From positions 27,404,001 to 27,468,000 of the forward strand of contig CM060733.1 of the NCBI GenBank assembly GCA_030704615.1: a stretch of DNA of 64,000 bases, in the 5' to 3' direction. This document shows positions 45,451-58,639 of the stretch, one piece after another (position 1 is the stretch's first letter; each line of letters begins with the position of its first letter). Made by a program: the position numbers and the translations under genes. This DNA is from Takakia lepidozioides (Eukaryota > Streptophyta > Takakiopsida > Takakiales > Takakiaceae). Under the pieces are notes generated by a model. The model had not been told where the DNA came from. It did no database searches and was given only the letters and a program-made list of their open reading frames with translations.

Positions 45451-47476
45451 TCAACCCCAACATGTACCAGTTCTTTTTTTCAAATTTGGTGGTCCACGAT
45501 GTCTATCAGGTTCTTTCTTTTCTTTCTCCTTTTCTTCCACAAGTTCTTTTTTTCCTTCATGTGTTTCTTTCCTCTCTCTAATTTGTTCTCCTGCTTTTTC
45601 CTGTGTTAATGGCTCTCTTTGTGCATCGTCAAAATATTCATCTTCCTCCTCGTCACTGGTTGAAACCGCAGTACTGCTCAAAGAATATAATTTTTTTTGG
45701 TTAGACAATATAGGGTTATGAAACTAATTGACTATATAGGTTTTGCTATGAGTAACTGTAATGGTTCTAAATTCATGACACCATGCTTTTTTAAGCTATA
45801 GTTTGCATGAAATCTCTAGAAGATACGATGTTGTCTCAAATTTTGAAGACGATGAAGTTTTGCATGATCATTCATTTTTGTCATATTTTTATTGAGCCTC
45901 TATGTTTTTGGCAAACGTATAATAGACCAATCAAATTGTGAGAGGGCTTACCTTGGGCATTGCAATATGCATTCTTCACATTGCTTCCATGGAGGCATCC
46001 ATTCATCGGGCTGACGATATGGTTGTCCATATGTGCTTCGTTGGGTTTCAGGAGTGTGGGAAGGAGAATTGTTCCTAAAAGGTGGATGCCATTCATCGGG
46101 GTGGTGGATTAGACCCTTGCCCCTTCCTGAATGCCACTCAACACGTCTACATCTTTCAGAAACTTCATTTTCAGGGGTGCCAACTCTAAATGGAGGTAAC
46201 CATTCGTCCTGACACTTATATGTGCCTCTTCCTCTTTGTGGATGCCACATGGGCTCTTGGGTTTGTGGATGATAATGACATTTAAGGGTAGGATGGAAAT
46301 TAGGTTTTGTAGTCTCTGCAGATTTACGACCTTGGAAAATTCGAATTTGTGGCTTCCACTCAATTTCGGGGCTAGCATAGCGATGATCAAAACACCGGAT
46401 GCAAGGCCTCCATGTCTCTTTACAACTGGCAGAGCCATGATCAAGAAACCTCATACAAGAAACCTCATACATGGCCTCCATTTCTCACTCAATGCGCCAC
46501 TACTAGCATTTTGGTACTTGTGGTGTGCTTTCCAAGGCTGCTGGTTGTGCAAAATTCAGCACACACCACATGCAAAGCAAAATATGAGAGCTTTACCAAA
46601 ACCACATATTCATGACAAATTTCAGTTTTTAAAGACATAAACTTGTCTCATGTACAGATTTCTTACAATGGTGAAGCAAATTTCTGAGTGTCTCAAGCAC
46701 ATTACAAGCCATAGCTTCTTTTATATAAAAAAATGATAACACACGGAGCGCAATGGGTGCTATGATAATTTTCAAGATGGTCACAATGATGGTTACCATT
46801 GGCAATATCACAATGCATCCACCTTCCAGGCTTCACCGTCACATATTTAACTACCTATACTATTGATGATTCGATGTGTAGGCCTCCTATGATTAAAGCA
46901 AGCCCATAGGTAGGAAAATTTGGACCTGAGTTTCTCTAGAAGGCACGACAGTAGACTCCAAAACATCATCTTTTTGTATGTGATGTCGTGAGGACCTGAA
47001 AGGTGGTTGATAGCCATGTTGAGGTTCTATATACCGTGATGAGGACCTCCACTATTAGCCACATGAAAGACGTGTGCATACAACACAAATATTAGCTCCA
47101 TTAGACTTGATTCAAGAAAAAAGTTTCAATGAGAGTTGGCACCATGGCTGCCTCTTTAGCTGCGAATTGATCATCCGTATTATTGTTCCCAAAAGACAAG
47201 ATCCAAAAGAAGCCTCTGCCAAACAATAATATTATTGCTTGAAATATGCTTTGTTTGAAGTGTTTGGCCACAACAACGTACCCGAGGCTCTTGGCTGTCA
47301 AAGTCATCTTGAAAATCAAACTTGTTTTCGGGCATGCTATTTATCTGAGCTCCCTGACTTCTGAGTTGAGCTTTCTTGCAATCTGGATTTCTACATCTAG
47401 GGTATTTGCATCCAGCTAATGGGTAATCACAATCCGACCTCTGACACCTAGTAAGGGATGGACTGTCGTCCTTCAT
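45451..47476 (-). CDS. unrecognised three-exon gene: Cys-rich N-terminus, DEW-x-PP repeats, acidic-basic tail
   Basis: Minus strand. Exon 1, 47476-47282, starts at ATG (MKDDSPSL), ends in phase 0 at CGG|GTACGT and encodes a Cys-rich segment, RCQRSDCDYPLAGCKYPRC. Exon 2 runs from about 46475 to 45952 (donor AAG|GTAAGC) and encodes internal repeats ending in DEWLPPFR, DEWHPPFR and DEWMPPWK, with related EWKP and MWHP words earlier, then CEECILQCP. Exon 3, 45673-45451 (acceptor GAGCAG), joins in phase and encodes an acidic then K/E-rich tail (TSDEEEDEYFDD). The 5' edge of exon 2 is uncertain because its acceptor lacks a pyrimidine tract. No known family is recognised; Cys/His spacing could bind metal, but that is inference. 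No mobile-element homology is seen. Total about 315 codons. Confidence 0.45.
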
Positions 47477-50400
47477 GGCTTTGGCTGGTCAATGAAAATC
47501 ACCTAGATATTTTATATTATAATGCTTACACATGATTTACTCAGTGAAGCCTTTTGGAGCCCTTCTCTCTTTGTGATAAGATTTTTGTGATGAGGTCTGT
47601 AGTCTAATGTGGCACCCTTATTTCAAATCCTCGTGTAATTTTGATTGATTGATTCTTTCTTCTTGATTGCACCATTGCAAGACCATCTCTAATCCTCATT
47701 TTGATCAAATCTCTTTGATTAGTAGGACTACAAATTTATATTCTTTCTTTCAATGTTGAGGGACATCATCGGTAATATAAAGTCAAACCATCTGCCTTTG
47801 GAAGAACTTCATGCATGGTTTCTTGGTTTTTGCTGCAAACATCCCAAATAGTCTTAATTATGTGAGTCGCAAAAATTAGATAAAAATGAACATAGTCGAT
47901 TGTCATATTTGGTAAGACCTACAACTTCATTCAAATTACCTCCTAAAACACTTGTAAGCTCCGTCCTAAGTGTAGGGCATAGAGAGTAGAAAGAAATATC
48001 ACAACTTCTTTTTCCATCCCATAAGTTCCATTGCCAAGTAGATTATTTGCTAAGAAAGTTGCAACTCTAACATGAAAAACTAGCTGTAATACCAAACATG
48101 TCAAGTGTAATTTCAAATTTCAAATTAATCGATAATTAATAATTTGAAACCATCCGATAAATTGAGACATATTGGTGTAATTAATTGAAGCTCGTAGTGA
48201 ATACAAAAGAAAACACCATTTTGGGGAGAGAACTCAAGCATTAGGAATGGTAGAAAATTCGCTACCCAGAACATATACTGAGAAGTAAACTAACGACCTC
48301 ATTAAGCTCTATTCTTACCAGAGGTCTTCTTTCAAAAGCTGGGCGCCACCAAGTTGGGATTGGCATAATTAAGACACCCTAGCATAATGCAAAATTATAA
48401 TTCATGTAAGGAGCTGGGAATAAAAGTATTTGTTACTTCTGTAAGAATCACTTTGATCAATGATGTATCTTCCACAACTCTATGGAGCTTAAAAATGCTC
48501 AGAATTGCTTTAGAACTCTCTCACTGTGTACATTCGAAAAGCTAGTATTACAACACGTATAGAGCTGGACGCTATGGAACATATCGTAGAAGATTCGGAT
48601 TCCAAAGCTAAAGAGAAACAATAATCTGAAGCCTTCAGATGAAGGGTTTGTAAAGAGCTTAAAAATTGAGATAATATATATACATATTTCTCTCTCACAC
48701 ACAAGAGGCGAGCGTCACACTGGTCTAGGCACACTCCAGAAGGCAAACCACAGTGATTACTCTGGAAAGATTTCAATGCAAGCGTCACTAAGGAGCTTAG
48801 AGATTCTCTGTTTTGTTGTGGAAGTCTCTTTTGGTTTCGTGTCGAGGCATGGAGGGGCTACCCACTACAGAGGAAAGAACCGTAGGGAGAATGCAAGAGG
48901 TTTGAGCGGAAGACAAAGGGTGCTTTGAAGCGTCCACATCTCTTCATATTCAAAACCTCGTATGCATCTGTTCTACCTCATCTAGGAAACGTTCTAATAC
49001 ATTAGGTTGCCGAATTGAAGATCCTAAACCACAACATATTTTCGATACCGAAATCGTAAGCAGAGAAGAAAAATAAATATAATTATCCAACATTTAGCCC
49101 GATGATAAAGGCATAAGCTATTTCACTAGTAGTTGTGGGTTCAAACCACATGTTGGATGTCTTTCCCACCATAAGGCTATAGCCCTTCAAGGTCAAGTAA
49201 CACCATATTTTACGCTTGCTTAGGCAACGTATTTTTTTTAGGTTATATATTTAAGATTTATTTTTAATTTAGTTGCTCCAAACATTCTTAGAGCTAATAC
49301 AATAATATTTTATGCCTATAAATGTATAATTTATTAATTTAGTTGCTCTAATCAAAGAATGTATAAAGTCAATATAAACTAGATTTCATACATGAAATTA
49401 TATATCTAATTTTTATTGGCACTACCTTCCTAAGGCAGGACTACGCAAATGGTTCAGCTGCTTAGCACCGATACTTTCGATTACACTTCCAATTCGATCG
49501 AGACAGTTGCCACCAGAATATCTTGTCCATATTTCTAATGAATGACATCCCCTGGATGAATGGTTTCATGGCCTTTAGGTCTGGGGTTCAACTTCTTGTG
49601 CATGCCCTAAATGAAGATATTCCCTTGCGTGCCACCCGGATAATTCAGGTCTCAAATCCTGTTACCACGATATTTATTAATAAACACTGTGTGATCTTTC
49701 GGATTTTTACTATTTATTCACAATTACAAGAGGGCAGGGCTTGCATGAATTCCATGCATTTGTTTTTTATTCAATTGCTCCAATAATTGCTTAGAAGCAA
49801 TGTTTAAAGCTAGAGAGAGATGACTCCGGCTAAAGCCGGCGTAACTAAGAGCCACTTCACCTTGCGGCTACTGCCTCCTTTCGGGGGTGGGCACTATAAA
49901 GCCATATTTATATTTATAAATAAGTAATTTTCTTTAAAAAAAAATCATGCGCTCCAAAGAAGTGATTGTCACATTCCAACAATAAGAGAAAAGTGATACT
50001 GTCACAACGATTCAAACCACTTTAGATTCTAAACCTCATATGCAGCTGTTCAACTATCACATCTACAAAACATTATGATACGTATGATATACAAGCGCAC
50101 GCGCGCACAAACAAATACCAGCCCTTGCTTTGGAAATAAAGATAGTCAGAGAAAATAAATATGATTGTATCTCTAGAATTTTCAGAGTTTTTTTTTTACA
50201 TGTATTCATAATTTATATATAATAATAGAATAAAATTAAATATAAAATTATAGTTTGATGTTTATGATAATTAATGATATATATGAGATAAAGTTTGATA
50301 ATTTTATTAAATTGATTTGACATTCAAGTGGACAACAAAATGTAATAAATTTTGAGAAATTTCCAATGATTCAAAATAATATGGCAATTTTTATTTTCAG

Positions 50401-52036
50401 TTTTTCTCTTTAGAATATTAGTTATGAAATATCTTACTTGAAAAGTTCTGATGCAATATCTAACACAGTCGAAAATAAAATTAAATAAAAACATATCCGC
50501 ACTGCTCTTAGTAAGTGTTCTAAAGACAAGCGTTCGCAATTTCATTGCCTTGTGGGAATGGCGTGGGATCGTCCCTCCAGCATCTCAATAAAGGTACTAT
50601 CTGGCCCCGTTCGCGGCGGTTGGAGGCTCCCCTATCCCATGGTCTCATTGTGTCTTGATGAGGATTTCATGCACTGCATGTTTTTCCATCCTAGTCCAAA
50701 CCAGTGGTGGGCGGTTATTGGATTTTTTTCATAACCGGCAGATCTGGTTGCTTCAAATCTTAGGAAACTATTAACCTGCAGTTGCGGTTATTGAATTTTG
50801 TATGGCTAGACGTAACCTTAGGTTACAGTTACTTGCAAAAACCTCAAATAACATGAGGTTTTCAATAAATAACTGCGGGTATGGGGTGGTTTTTTAAAAC
50901 GTTATTTGCTCGGTCATTTGAATATGTGACCTCCGCCGGTTTCTAACTGGACCGGTTACTTCATTTTTTGACCTCCATCGGATATATAAAATAAATATAA
51001 ATAAATATATAACCGGATAGATAACCGCCGGGGATTAGAGAGAAATTTAAGTAAACGCCCAACACTGGTACCTGGAGGTGGGGCACCTTGCAGCTCCGAC
51101 TAAAAGATTTTTTAGGTTTTATGACCACCATGACAGTTTGACATAATCATTTCTTTGGTTTAAACCTCATATTTCCGTTCTCTCCCACGGAACTCCCCTG
51201 TTGCACATAGCTATTTGGGGCTCAGGCCTGAGCTTCATCCGACATGGCCATTGGCTTCCCAGGTGTTAGATCCACATGCTCATATCTGGATCTGGAAATC
51301 ACTCTCTGTTATGAACTATCTTCACAGAAGTTACACTTCAGAACTTTTAAACCCGGGTGTAGCATCACATATGTGATGAACCACATTCCACCTTCCCTCT
51401 TTACCCCTTGACGGATGTATTATGGTGCCGTCGGATGTAACGTAGAGAGCTATTGAAGCTACTTTGACATTCTACTATACATTGCATTACATATACATTG
51501 CAATCCTTAGTACCGTTGATCTTAGCAAAGCCCTAGATGTGCTAGCCTAGCTTTGGGCCAGTGACGCCCCCAATGTGGTGATGACTCAAATAAGATATGA
51601 CAGTTGAATAAAAGGAAATTGGGGAGGTATTTTTGGTGTTCAAATTCCTGGTGTACTGGTGAGTCTGCCATGGCCCTTATGTGTCGGGAGAGATGATGTG
51701 TGATGGATAAAGAATTTTTGTGCGAGCACCGTGCAGACTCCTCGTCGATTGATCCCCTCCTATCGCATTGCCTGCTATACTGTGTTGCATCCTTGTTTCA
51801 CGTGGTTGCAGGAAGAGGAAAGAGAATCCTAACCCTAAGCATGTTTTGAGCATCACAGAATGTTACATGTGTTGAAATGTTTACTCAAAATAATACAGTA
51901 CAAAAAAGAATGCACAAAGCATATAAATATCCTAGAGGAGACGCATAACTAATAAATGCAGAGTAGGTGTTCAATGTATCACATATAGATGACACCATAA
52001 TCTACGCTTAGTTTCAAGTAATTAGCTGACATTAGA
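47477..52036. other. long AT-rich region without a supported gene
   Basis: Open frames are short and composition-driven. A possible SINE-like repeat is at 49085-49215. An unrecognised GC-rich segment is at 49818-49910. A GCGC/AC-rich alternating tract lies near 50095-50110. The last ~150 bp (about 51890-52036) resemble 61690-61856 and form the left flank of the CACTA end. Confidence 0.45.
49085..49215 (+). repeat. possible SINE-like repeat (second copy)
   Basis: GTTGTGGGTTCAAACCACATG is a good Pol III B-box match, followed by CCCTTCAAGGTCAAGTAACACC, parallel to the arrangement at 33000-33135. No complete tRNA can be folded. Confidence 0.32.
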
Positions 52037-52920
52037 CACTAGAAGGAAAACGCGGAATAACCACTGCCCCCTTAACCACTCTTGTCTTTTACCACTCTAT
52101 AAATCACTCCAAGTAATGGTAACCACTGGCCAGTGGTTAATTCCGATGAAATGCCACGGTGGCATCATATGGAGTGGTTGGAAGTGGTTTCAACCACTAA
52201 GTAATCCACGTGTAATATTTAATTTTATATTTATTATTCGACATTTGATCAAATATTTATATTAATAATGATAATGTCCGACATGGACGGGTACAGTGAT
52301 AAATTATGAGTGGTTAAAGACACCTCAGTGATGGGAAATGGTTGAAACCACTTTCTACTCCACGTGTAATAATAATTTTTTTTTAAAAGATTTTTATCAT
52401 TTCAAAGTATATTATTCCACGTGGACGAGGATAATATACGTAGATCTGGAGTGGTGAAAGACCCCCTAGTGATTGGTACCACTTGCACAATGGTGGAATG
52501 TGAGTGGTTAAGACCCTTTTGCAACTGGAACCACTCTTCAAGTGGGCATTTGTGAGTGGTTACATACATGTGAGTGATTGGTACCCACTTCTGTGGTGGG
52601 TTGTGAGTGGTTGAAGACACCTGAGTGATGGGAGGTGATTGAAACCACTTGCTACTCCACGTGTAATAATTCAATTTTTATTTAAGATTTATCATTTCGA
52701 AATATATTTTAATTATGAACTATATTATTCCACGTAGACGGGGACAGTATACGTAGATCTGGAGTGGTTAAAGACCCCCATTGATTGGTACCACTTTGAG
52801 AGTGATGTAGAGTGAGTGGTTACGGACCATTTAGTAACTGGAACCACTCGGCCAGTGGTTACGCATGAGTGATTACGAACACACCAGTGATTGGTATTAC
52901 TTCTGTGGTGATACATGAAA
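52037..52920 (+). mobile_element. CACTA (EnSpm-like) transposon end with subterminal repeats
   Basis: Starts CACTAGAAGGAAAACGCGG, close to the CACTACAAGAAAA terminus of plant CACTA elements. It is followed by dozens of short ACCACT/AGTGGT words and larger repeats carrying CCACGTGTAAT and GGAGTGGTTAAAGACCCC. Such subterminal motif arrays are typical of CACTA ends. The other end is not secure: TTTTCTTATAGTG at 53104-53116 is a candidate, but its flank (TCG) does not match the AGA before 52037. Confidence 0.65.
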
Positions 52921-53136
52921 AACTTTAGTGGTTTGTGTGTTGATGGAAAACCCAAAATCCATCCATCTATCGCTACTTTCATCCATCCAGTCATGAGTAG
53001 AGGGGAGTTAGCATTTTTTTTGTCTTCCCTGCCACTGTGGCATCTGTTTGTTTTTTTTGTGTCGAGTTTGATCGTGAGAGACAAACATGACAGAGCTATG
53101 TTTGTTTTCTTATAGTGTCGAGTCTGATCATGAGAG

Positions 53137-53510
53137 ACGACGAGCGGAGCTGGTGGGATAGGGGCAGACATGGACTCAAGACCTAGAATCGGGGCATGAA
53201 GGTGTGCATGATGGTGGGACAACTGCGATCGCAAGGTGTGGCTTTTTCTCAATGTACAATGACGAGCGGAGCTGGTGGGATAGGGGGCAGACAGGGACTC
53301 AAGCCCTAGAATCGGGGCATGAAGGCGTGCACGATGGTGGAACAACCGCGATCGCAAGGTGTGGCTTTTTCTAAATGTACGATGACGAGTGGAGCTGGTG
53401 GGATAGGGGGCAGACAGGGACTCAAGCCCTAGAATCGGGGCATGAAGGCATGCACGATGGTGGGACAATCGCGATAGCAAGGTGTGGTTTTTTCTCAATG
53501 TACGATGTGA
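53137..53510 (+). repeat. ~122-bp tandem repeat (about 3 copies)
   Basis: Units start GACGAGCGGAGCTGGTGGG and run through GACTCAAG-CCTAGAATCGG, GGGCATGAAGG and GGTGTGGCTTTTTC, at about 53138, 53261 and 53384. The last unit passes into sequence resembling the OSB-like block found again at 61500-61600 on the other strand. Confidence 0.8.
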
Positions 53511-53559
53511 AGAAGTTTGTCCATCCTACAAATGCGGGCTCTTGGCTCCTGTTAGACGT

Positions 53560-54050
53560 ACCATGATTTCGTATTCTTCCTGATGTTTACAAGGTTTTTG
53601 GGAGAGTCAGGTTGGTCTTAGCAGGTCGTGTTTCAAGGTCGTGTTTCAATCTCTGCTCGCTCAGCTGCACCGTGGTGGTTCTCATGGACCAATCCACCAT
53701 TACCAGACTACAGACACAAGCAGCACATATAAGAGGTCCGTTTGGGTTCATGGGGAGTCAAATCCTCCATGGGTCATGACACAAGGTCGAGGACAATGTG
53801 GTGAGGGCACCTTCTTCTTCGACCTATTTCAGAGCTTGCATGAGTTTTTTACCGATCCTTGCCGATGGTGGGACAATCGCAATAAGGTATGGCTTTTCCT
53901 TAATGTAGGATGTGAAGAAGTTTGTCCATCCTGCAAATGTGGGCTTTTGGCTTCTGTTAGTATGGTATTCTTCCTGATGTTTACAAGGTTCTTGGGAGAA
54001 TCAGCTTGGTCTTAGCAGCCCGCTGATTCATTTCCTGATTCAATTCCTGA
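53560..54050 (+). pseudogene. OSB-like fragment and associated repeat
   Basis: Encodes LHEFFTDPCRWWDNRNKVWLF near 53835-53900, the same PDF-motif start seen at 40085 and, inverted, at 61520-61620. Flanking blocks (CTTCCTGATGTTTACAAGG, TTGGTCTTAGCAG, GTTTCAATCTCTGC) are shared with the inverted copy at 61380-61470. Confidence 0.5.
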
Positions 54051-54054
54051 TTCA

Positions 54055-54580
54055 ACCTATTTCAGCCTGTTTTGCCCTCTTATCATACTCGGGCCTGATA
54101 TGCATATTGAATTCTGTAAGTTAGCTCATTGGTGCAAGAGAGAGGGTTAGCTTGGTCTTAGCAGGCCGTGAGGGCACCTTCTTCTTCAACCTATTTTAGC
54201 TTGTTTTGCCCTCTTATCAGACTCAGGCCTGATATGCATATTGAATTCTATTAAGTTAGCTCGTCGGTGCAAGAGAGAGAGTCAGGTTGGTCTTAGCAGG
54301 CCGTGAGGGCACCTTCTTCTTCAACCTATTTTAGCCTGTTTTGCCCTCTTATCAGACTCGGGCCTGATATGCATATTGAATTCGGTAAGTTAGCTCGTTG
54401 GTGCTAGAGAGAGAGTCAACTTGGTCTTAGCAGACCGTGAGGGCACCTTCTTCTTCAATCTATTTCAGCCTGTTTTGCCCTCTTATCAGACTCGGGCCTG
54501 ATATGTATATTGAAATCTGTAAGATAGCTCGTTGGTGCAAGAGAGAGAGTCAACTTGGTCTTAGCAGGCCGTGCCTTGTT
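54055..54580 (+). repeat. ~134-bp tandem repeat (about 4 copies)
   Basis: CCTGTTTTGCCCTCTTATCA (or TTGTTTTGCC) recurs at 54066, 54200, 54335 and 54469, with GAATTC-GTAAGTTAGCTCG and TTGGTCTTAGCAGGCCGTGA between. Single-copy relatives occur in reverse at 60790-60890 and 61195-61270, and in forward orientation near 39930. Confidence 0.88.
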
Positions 54581-54668
54581 CAAAGCTGGAATTGTACCTA
54601 ATGTCATTCTGAACACTGCCTGGCAGCTCTGGAAAAAGGGAAAGAGGTCGACATGTTTGCAAAATGAA
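54571..54668 (+). pseudogene. PPR motif fragment
   Basis: Encodes KAGIVPNVILNTA followed by a piece of LALEKGKEVD, two PPR segments joined out of their usual order, just before the copia element. Confidence 0.55.
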
Positions 54669-54739
54669 GGCCTTGCTTGGTGCCTGTAGAATCCATGGCA
54701 ATGTGAAGATGGCTGCACGTGCGGCATGAAGGTACCTTC

Positions 54740-57700
54740 TTCAATAACGAGATTAACAAACTTGATGGGGCCAATAACTATACTATGTGGAAATTCAAGA
54801 TTCAAACGATCTTGGAAAGGGATGAGATATGGGACCTCGTTGAGTCTTCTGAGAAGGGAAAGCATAAAGTCGACGTTGTAGGTGTTACAGATCCCAACGA
54901 GTGTTGGGAGCTTTTGAATAGACTTTATGGCACAAAGAACAATGCTAAGAGGTTGTACGTCAGGAACAAGTTCTCACAGTTAAAAATGGAAGAAGGAACC
55001 CCTGTGGAAAAGTTTTGCAGGAAGTCAATATACTTCTAAATGAGATGGCAGAGTACAACGATGTTCCAGAGAAAAGCATGATCATGGAGCAGATCATCAA
55101 TGCTCTTCCTGAGAGCTATGAGACTTTTATCAAAGTCATATCCAATGAGACAACTAGCCTTCCATCATTCGAAGAACTTACCGGGCGTTTGCAACTAGAA
55201 GAAACACGATTCCTGAACCAACCCAAAGTACGGCGTGAAGAAAAAGCTTTGGTTGTCAAATTCAGGAACCTCATGAATCGACGAGCAAATGTTCAGGCCA
55301 GCAACTTTGGGAGATAAACATGTCATAAGTGTGTCAAGGTGGGTCACTATTGGTGTCAATGTCCGGGCAGAGCAACAATCCCTGGACGTGAAAGTTTCGC
55401 ACAAGCACATGCAGCTGAAGTCAAGATTCCCAATAGTGTAGTTGAGCTGTTTGATGAAGCAGTGTCTACACTTGCTACTGAGATCAAAGAGGAGCCGTGG
55501 TTTCTCGACACCGGGACTATCAAACATGTCACCGGCAACCCTGATCTCTTAGAACAGATCAAACCTTCGGAAGAATCTCTGAGTGTTAAAGCTGCTGGGG
55601 GTGAGACCCACACAATGGAAGGCAAAAGCAATATATCTTTTCGTTTTCCCAATGGTGAAATAAAGAAGCTCAACAATGTTGATCTCTATGTCCTTGGACT
55701 TAGAAAGATTTCGATTTCAGTAGGTTCTTTGACTAATGAAGGATTCATAGCGATCTTTGATAGATCGAGATGCTTGCTTCTAGATAGTCAAAGAAAGCGC
55801 ATGTGGTTCCAAACAATCAACTTTATTCTGAATCTAAATCACAATATTCATTCTCTGAAGCACTTTCCTCAACTCGAACAATGTTTGGGGGGTCATAGAA
55901 CTAGATATCCAAGTAACGGCTTATATCGATTAAAGTAATTAACAATTCCGCAAGTCAACTCATCCTCTTCACTAAAACACACGATGCACTACTCATGGAG
56001 GTACGGAATTGGCTAGTCTCCAACACAAGAGACTAGGTCATCTTAACTATTGCAGTCTCTATCACATGTATACGTGCACAAGTTGGCCTCAGGGATCCCT
56101 TATCTTCCTTTCATTGAGAAGGATTTGTGGAGCTTGCCAACTAGGCAAACAATGCAAAGAAATAGCACCAAAATCATCAAGCTTCAGAGCCACAAAAATC
56201 TTACAGCTCATCCACTCTGATTTGTGCGGACCATTTCAAGTATGGTCGCATGGAGGAAAGCGATATTCCATGACGCTAATAGATGATTACAGCAGATTCA
56301 CATGGCTCTAGGTGAAGCCTTTGCATGTTTCAAAAAATTCAAAGCTATGGCTGAACAGGTCTTTCAGGGACAGACTATCAATGTCTTCAGTAGCGATAGG
56401 GGTGGTGAATTTCTTGCAAGAGAATTTCAAGAACACATGGAGACAAATGGAATCCAAGGTCAACTTACTCAAGCCTACACACCTCACTCAAATGGTGTTG
56501 CAGAGCGAAAAAAAATCGTACTCTATTAGAAAGAGCTTGCAGTATGGCGCGAGAAAGTGGAGCGCCACCTTTTTTGTGGGCTGAAATAATCAATACTGTG
56601 AATTATTTGGTCAACCGATTGCCAACAATTGCGTCACTCCCTACCAGAAATTCATAGATAAAATACCCAATCTGACCCATCTAAGGGCATTTGAAAGTCT
56701 CATATTTGTGCATGTCAATGATGCAAATGCTCAACGGTGTGCTTTATTGGGATACGATTCTGAAACTAAAAGCTATTGATGTTACTGTCCATCAAATAAG
56801 ATAGTACTGGTGTCTCGGGATGTGGTAGTTGATGAGACTAAATTTGGTTGCTCTGCCCATCATACCTCACCAGAGACGTTCCCTGCACCTGTGCAAATTA
56901 TGGTGCCTTATAATAAAAATTCATCATCATCTACCCTCGGAGTCAGACACGGATTCTCAGGATCAACTTCCTAACCCAGTTGATAGCTTGGTTTCCTCTT
57001 CTACCACCACCAACTCAACATCTACAAGCGGAGGACTTATCTAATCACTCAACTGCATAAGGTATTCAAGCAGAACCTATGCTTCAAAGATCTCCTCCAT
57101 CACATGAAGAAAGGTACCAGGAAGTTGTAAGGAAGCATTCGACCAAATAAATGAGAATTCCTCGATGATTGGAAGACTACGTTGTTGTAGCTACAGCCGG
57201 TGATGAAGAACCCAAAACCTATGAGGAAGCTGCAAACGACTCCAGGTGGATAGGTGTTATGAACGATGCAGTTGACCGATCAAAGAAAATGGGACCTGAC
57301 AGCTTGTCGACTTACCCCTGGTAAAACTCCTATAACCTCCAAATGGGTATTTAAGAACAAAAAAGTTGCTGATGGTACTCATCTAAAACATAAAGGACGA
57401 TTGGTAGCCCATGGCTTTGAGCAACGGGAGGGGATAGATTATGATGACACATTTGCACCTGTCGTCAATTGGAATACACTTCATGCATTGGTTGCTCTCG
57501 CCGCAAAACATAATTGGAAACTTGCTCATCTTGATGTGAAAATTGCGCTCCTCAACGTAACCCTAAAAGAAAATATCTACATGCTACAACCACAAGGGTT
57601 TACTGTTCCTAGGCAGGAAAAGAAGGTGTGCAAGCTAATCAAAGCACTCTATGGGCTTAAACAAACATCGAGGGCTTGGTATCATGAGAATTTAGATAAT

Positions 57701-58600
57701 TATCTTAAACAACAAGGACTGAAAAGAAGTAGTGCAGATTACCGTTTATATTATCTACAGGAAGGAGGAAAGACTTTGATTTTGATTATTTATGTTGATG
57801 ATCTTCTAGTCACTGGGACCCATCACCAGAAAATTGGATGGTTGACTCAACAACTCATCAAACACTTTAAGATGTCACAGTTGGGTGACATGAAGTTGTA
57901 TCTGGGAATTGAGTTCTTTTACTTTCTCACGGGGATTTTCATGACTCAGACGGGGTTCATCCGAGAAATGTTGAAAGAATTTGGACACAATGAGTGCAAC
58001 ACCAGTCCTACACCTATGGCAAAGAAACGAATTTTCGGATACCTACAAGGCACAGATTGACTTTGGACTCATGTTCTATGCAGAGGGGGATACAACTCTT
58101 GATGGATGCGTTGACGTAGATTGGGCAGGTAATCAAGGCACGAAAAGGTCCACTGTAGGGTACATTTTCCGAGTGGGATCTGTAAGCTAGTCTAGCAAGA
58201 GGCAACCAACCGTTGCTCTATCATCAACTGAAGCAAAGTATAAAAGTGATTACTGACGGTACGAAAGAATCCATATGGTTGCACACACTCACTGAAGAAC
58301 TTGGTTTTCTTATCGGCCAAGCAACACACATTTGGTGAGATAATTCCAGTAGCATTAAGATAGCAAAAATATCATGTTTTTCATGCACGCATAAAACATA
58401 TTGAAGTGCATTATCACTTCATTCGAGAGAAGATACTAAGTGGAGAGGTGCAATTAGATTAAATTTGCACGAGGGATCAACGTACAAACATTTTTATTTA
58501 TAAACCTCTTGGGAAACAAAAAATTGTACATTTTAGAGAAATGCTTGGACACATCAGCCTACAACGAATCGTTTCTAAACATAAAGAAGTAACCACTTGC
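54740..58600 (+). mobile_element. decayed Ty1/copia retrotransposon internal region
   Basis: Domain order is that of copia: gag (KLDGANNYTMWKFKIQTILE, 54740-55317, frameshift near 55018), knuckle CHKCVKVGHYWCQC, protease EPWFLDTG (about 55493-55516), pre-integrase HKRLGHLNY, integrase with HSDLCGPF, SSDRGGEF and PHSNGVAER (56009-56580, broken by a stop after FTWL and by frameshifts), reverse transcriptase 57266-58060 with YVDD at 57791-57802, and RNase H with DVDWAG and SSTEAKY (to about 58240). Integrase before reverse transcriptase defines the copia order. No LTR pair, primer site or target duplication was found, so its edges are approximate. Confidence 0.9.
57266..58060 (+). pseudogene. 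copia reverse transcriptase fragment (largest intact frame of the element)
   Basis: 264 codons. TPITSKWVFKNKK, GRLVAHGFEQREGIDYDDTF and the catalytic IIYVDDLLVTG are all present, then YLGIEFF. A frame change near 58045 leads into the RNase H segment DGCVDVDWAGNQGTKRS. The enzyme is not linked to intact upstream domains. Confidence 0.85.
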
Positions 58601-58639
58601 TAAGTTCATAGTACCTTCTTTCTTCTAATCTAAGGAGCT

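Noticed and set aside
49085-49215. A tRNA gene
   Set aside because: A B-box-like GGTTCAAACC is present, but no acceptor or anticodon stem can be formed. Listed only as a possible SINE-like repeat.
52037-53116. Complete 1.08-kb non-autonomous CACTA element ending at TTTTCTTATAGTG
   Set aside because: The terminus is plausible, but the flanking triplets (AGA and TCG) differ and the last part belongs to another local repeat. Only the left end is annotated.
52725-53498. 257-codon minus-strand open frame with repeated HAPILGLESLSAP
   Set aside because: It is the antisense of the 122-bp tandem repeat and the CACTA subterminal region; the repeats in the peptide just mirror the DNA repeats.
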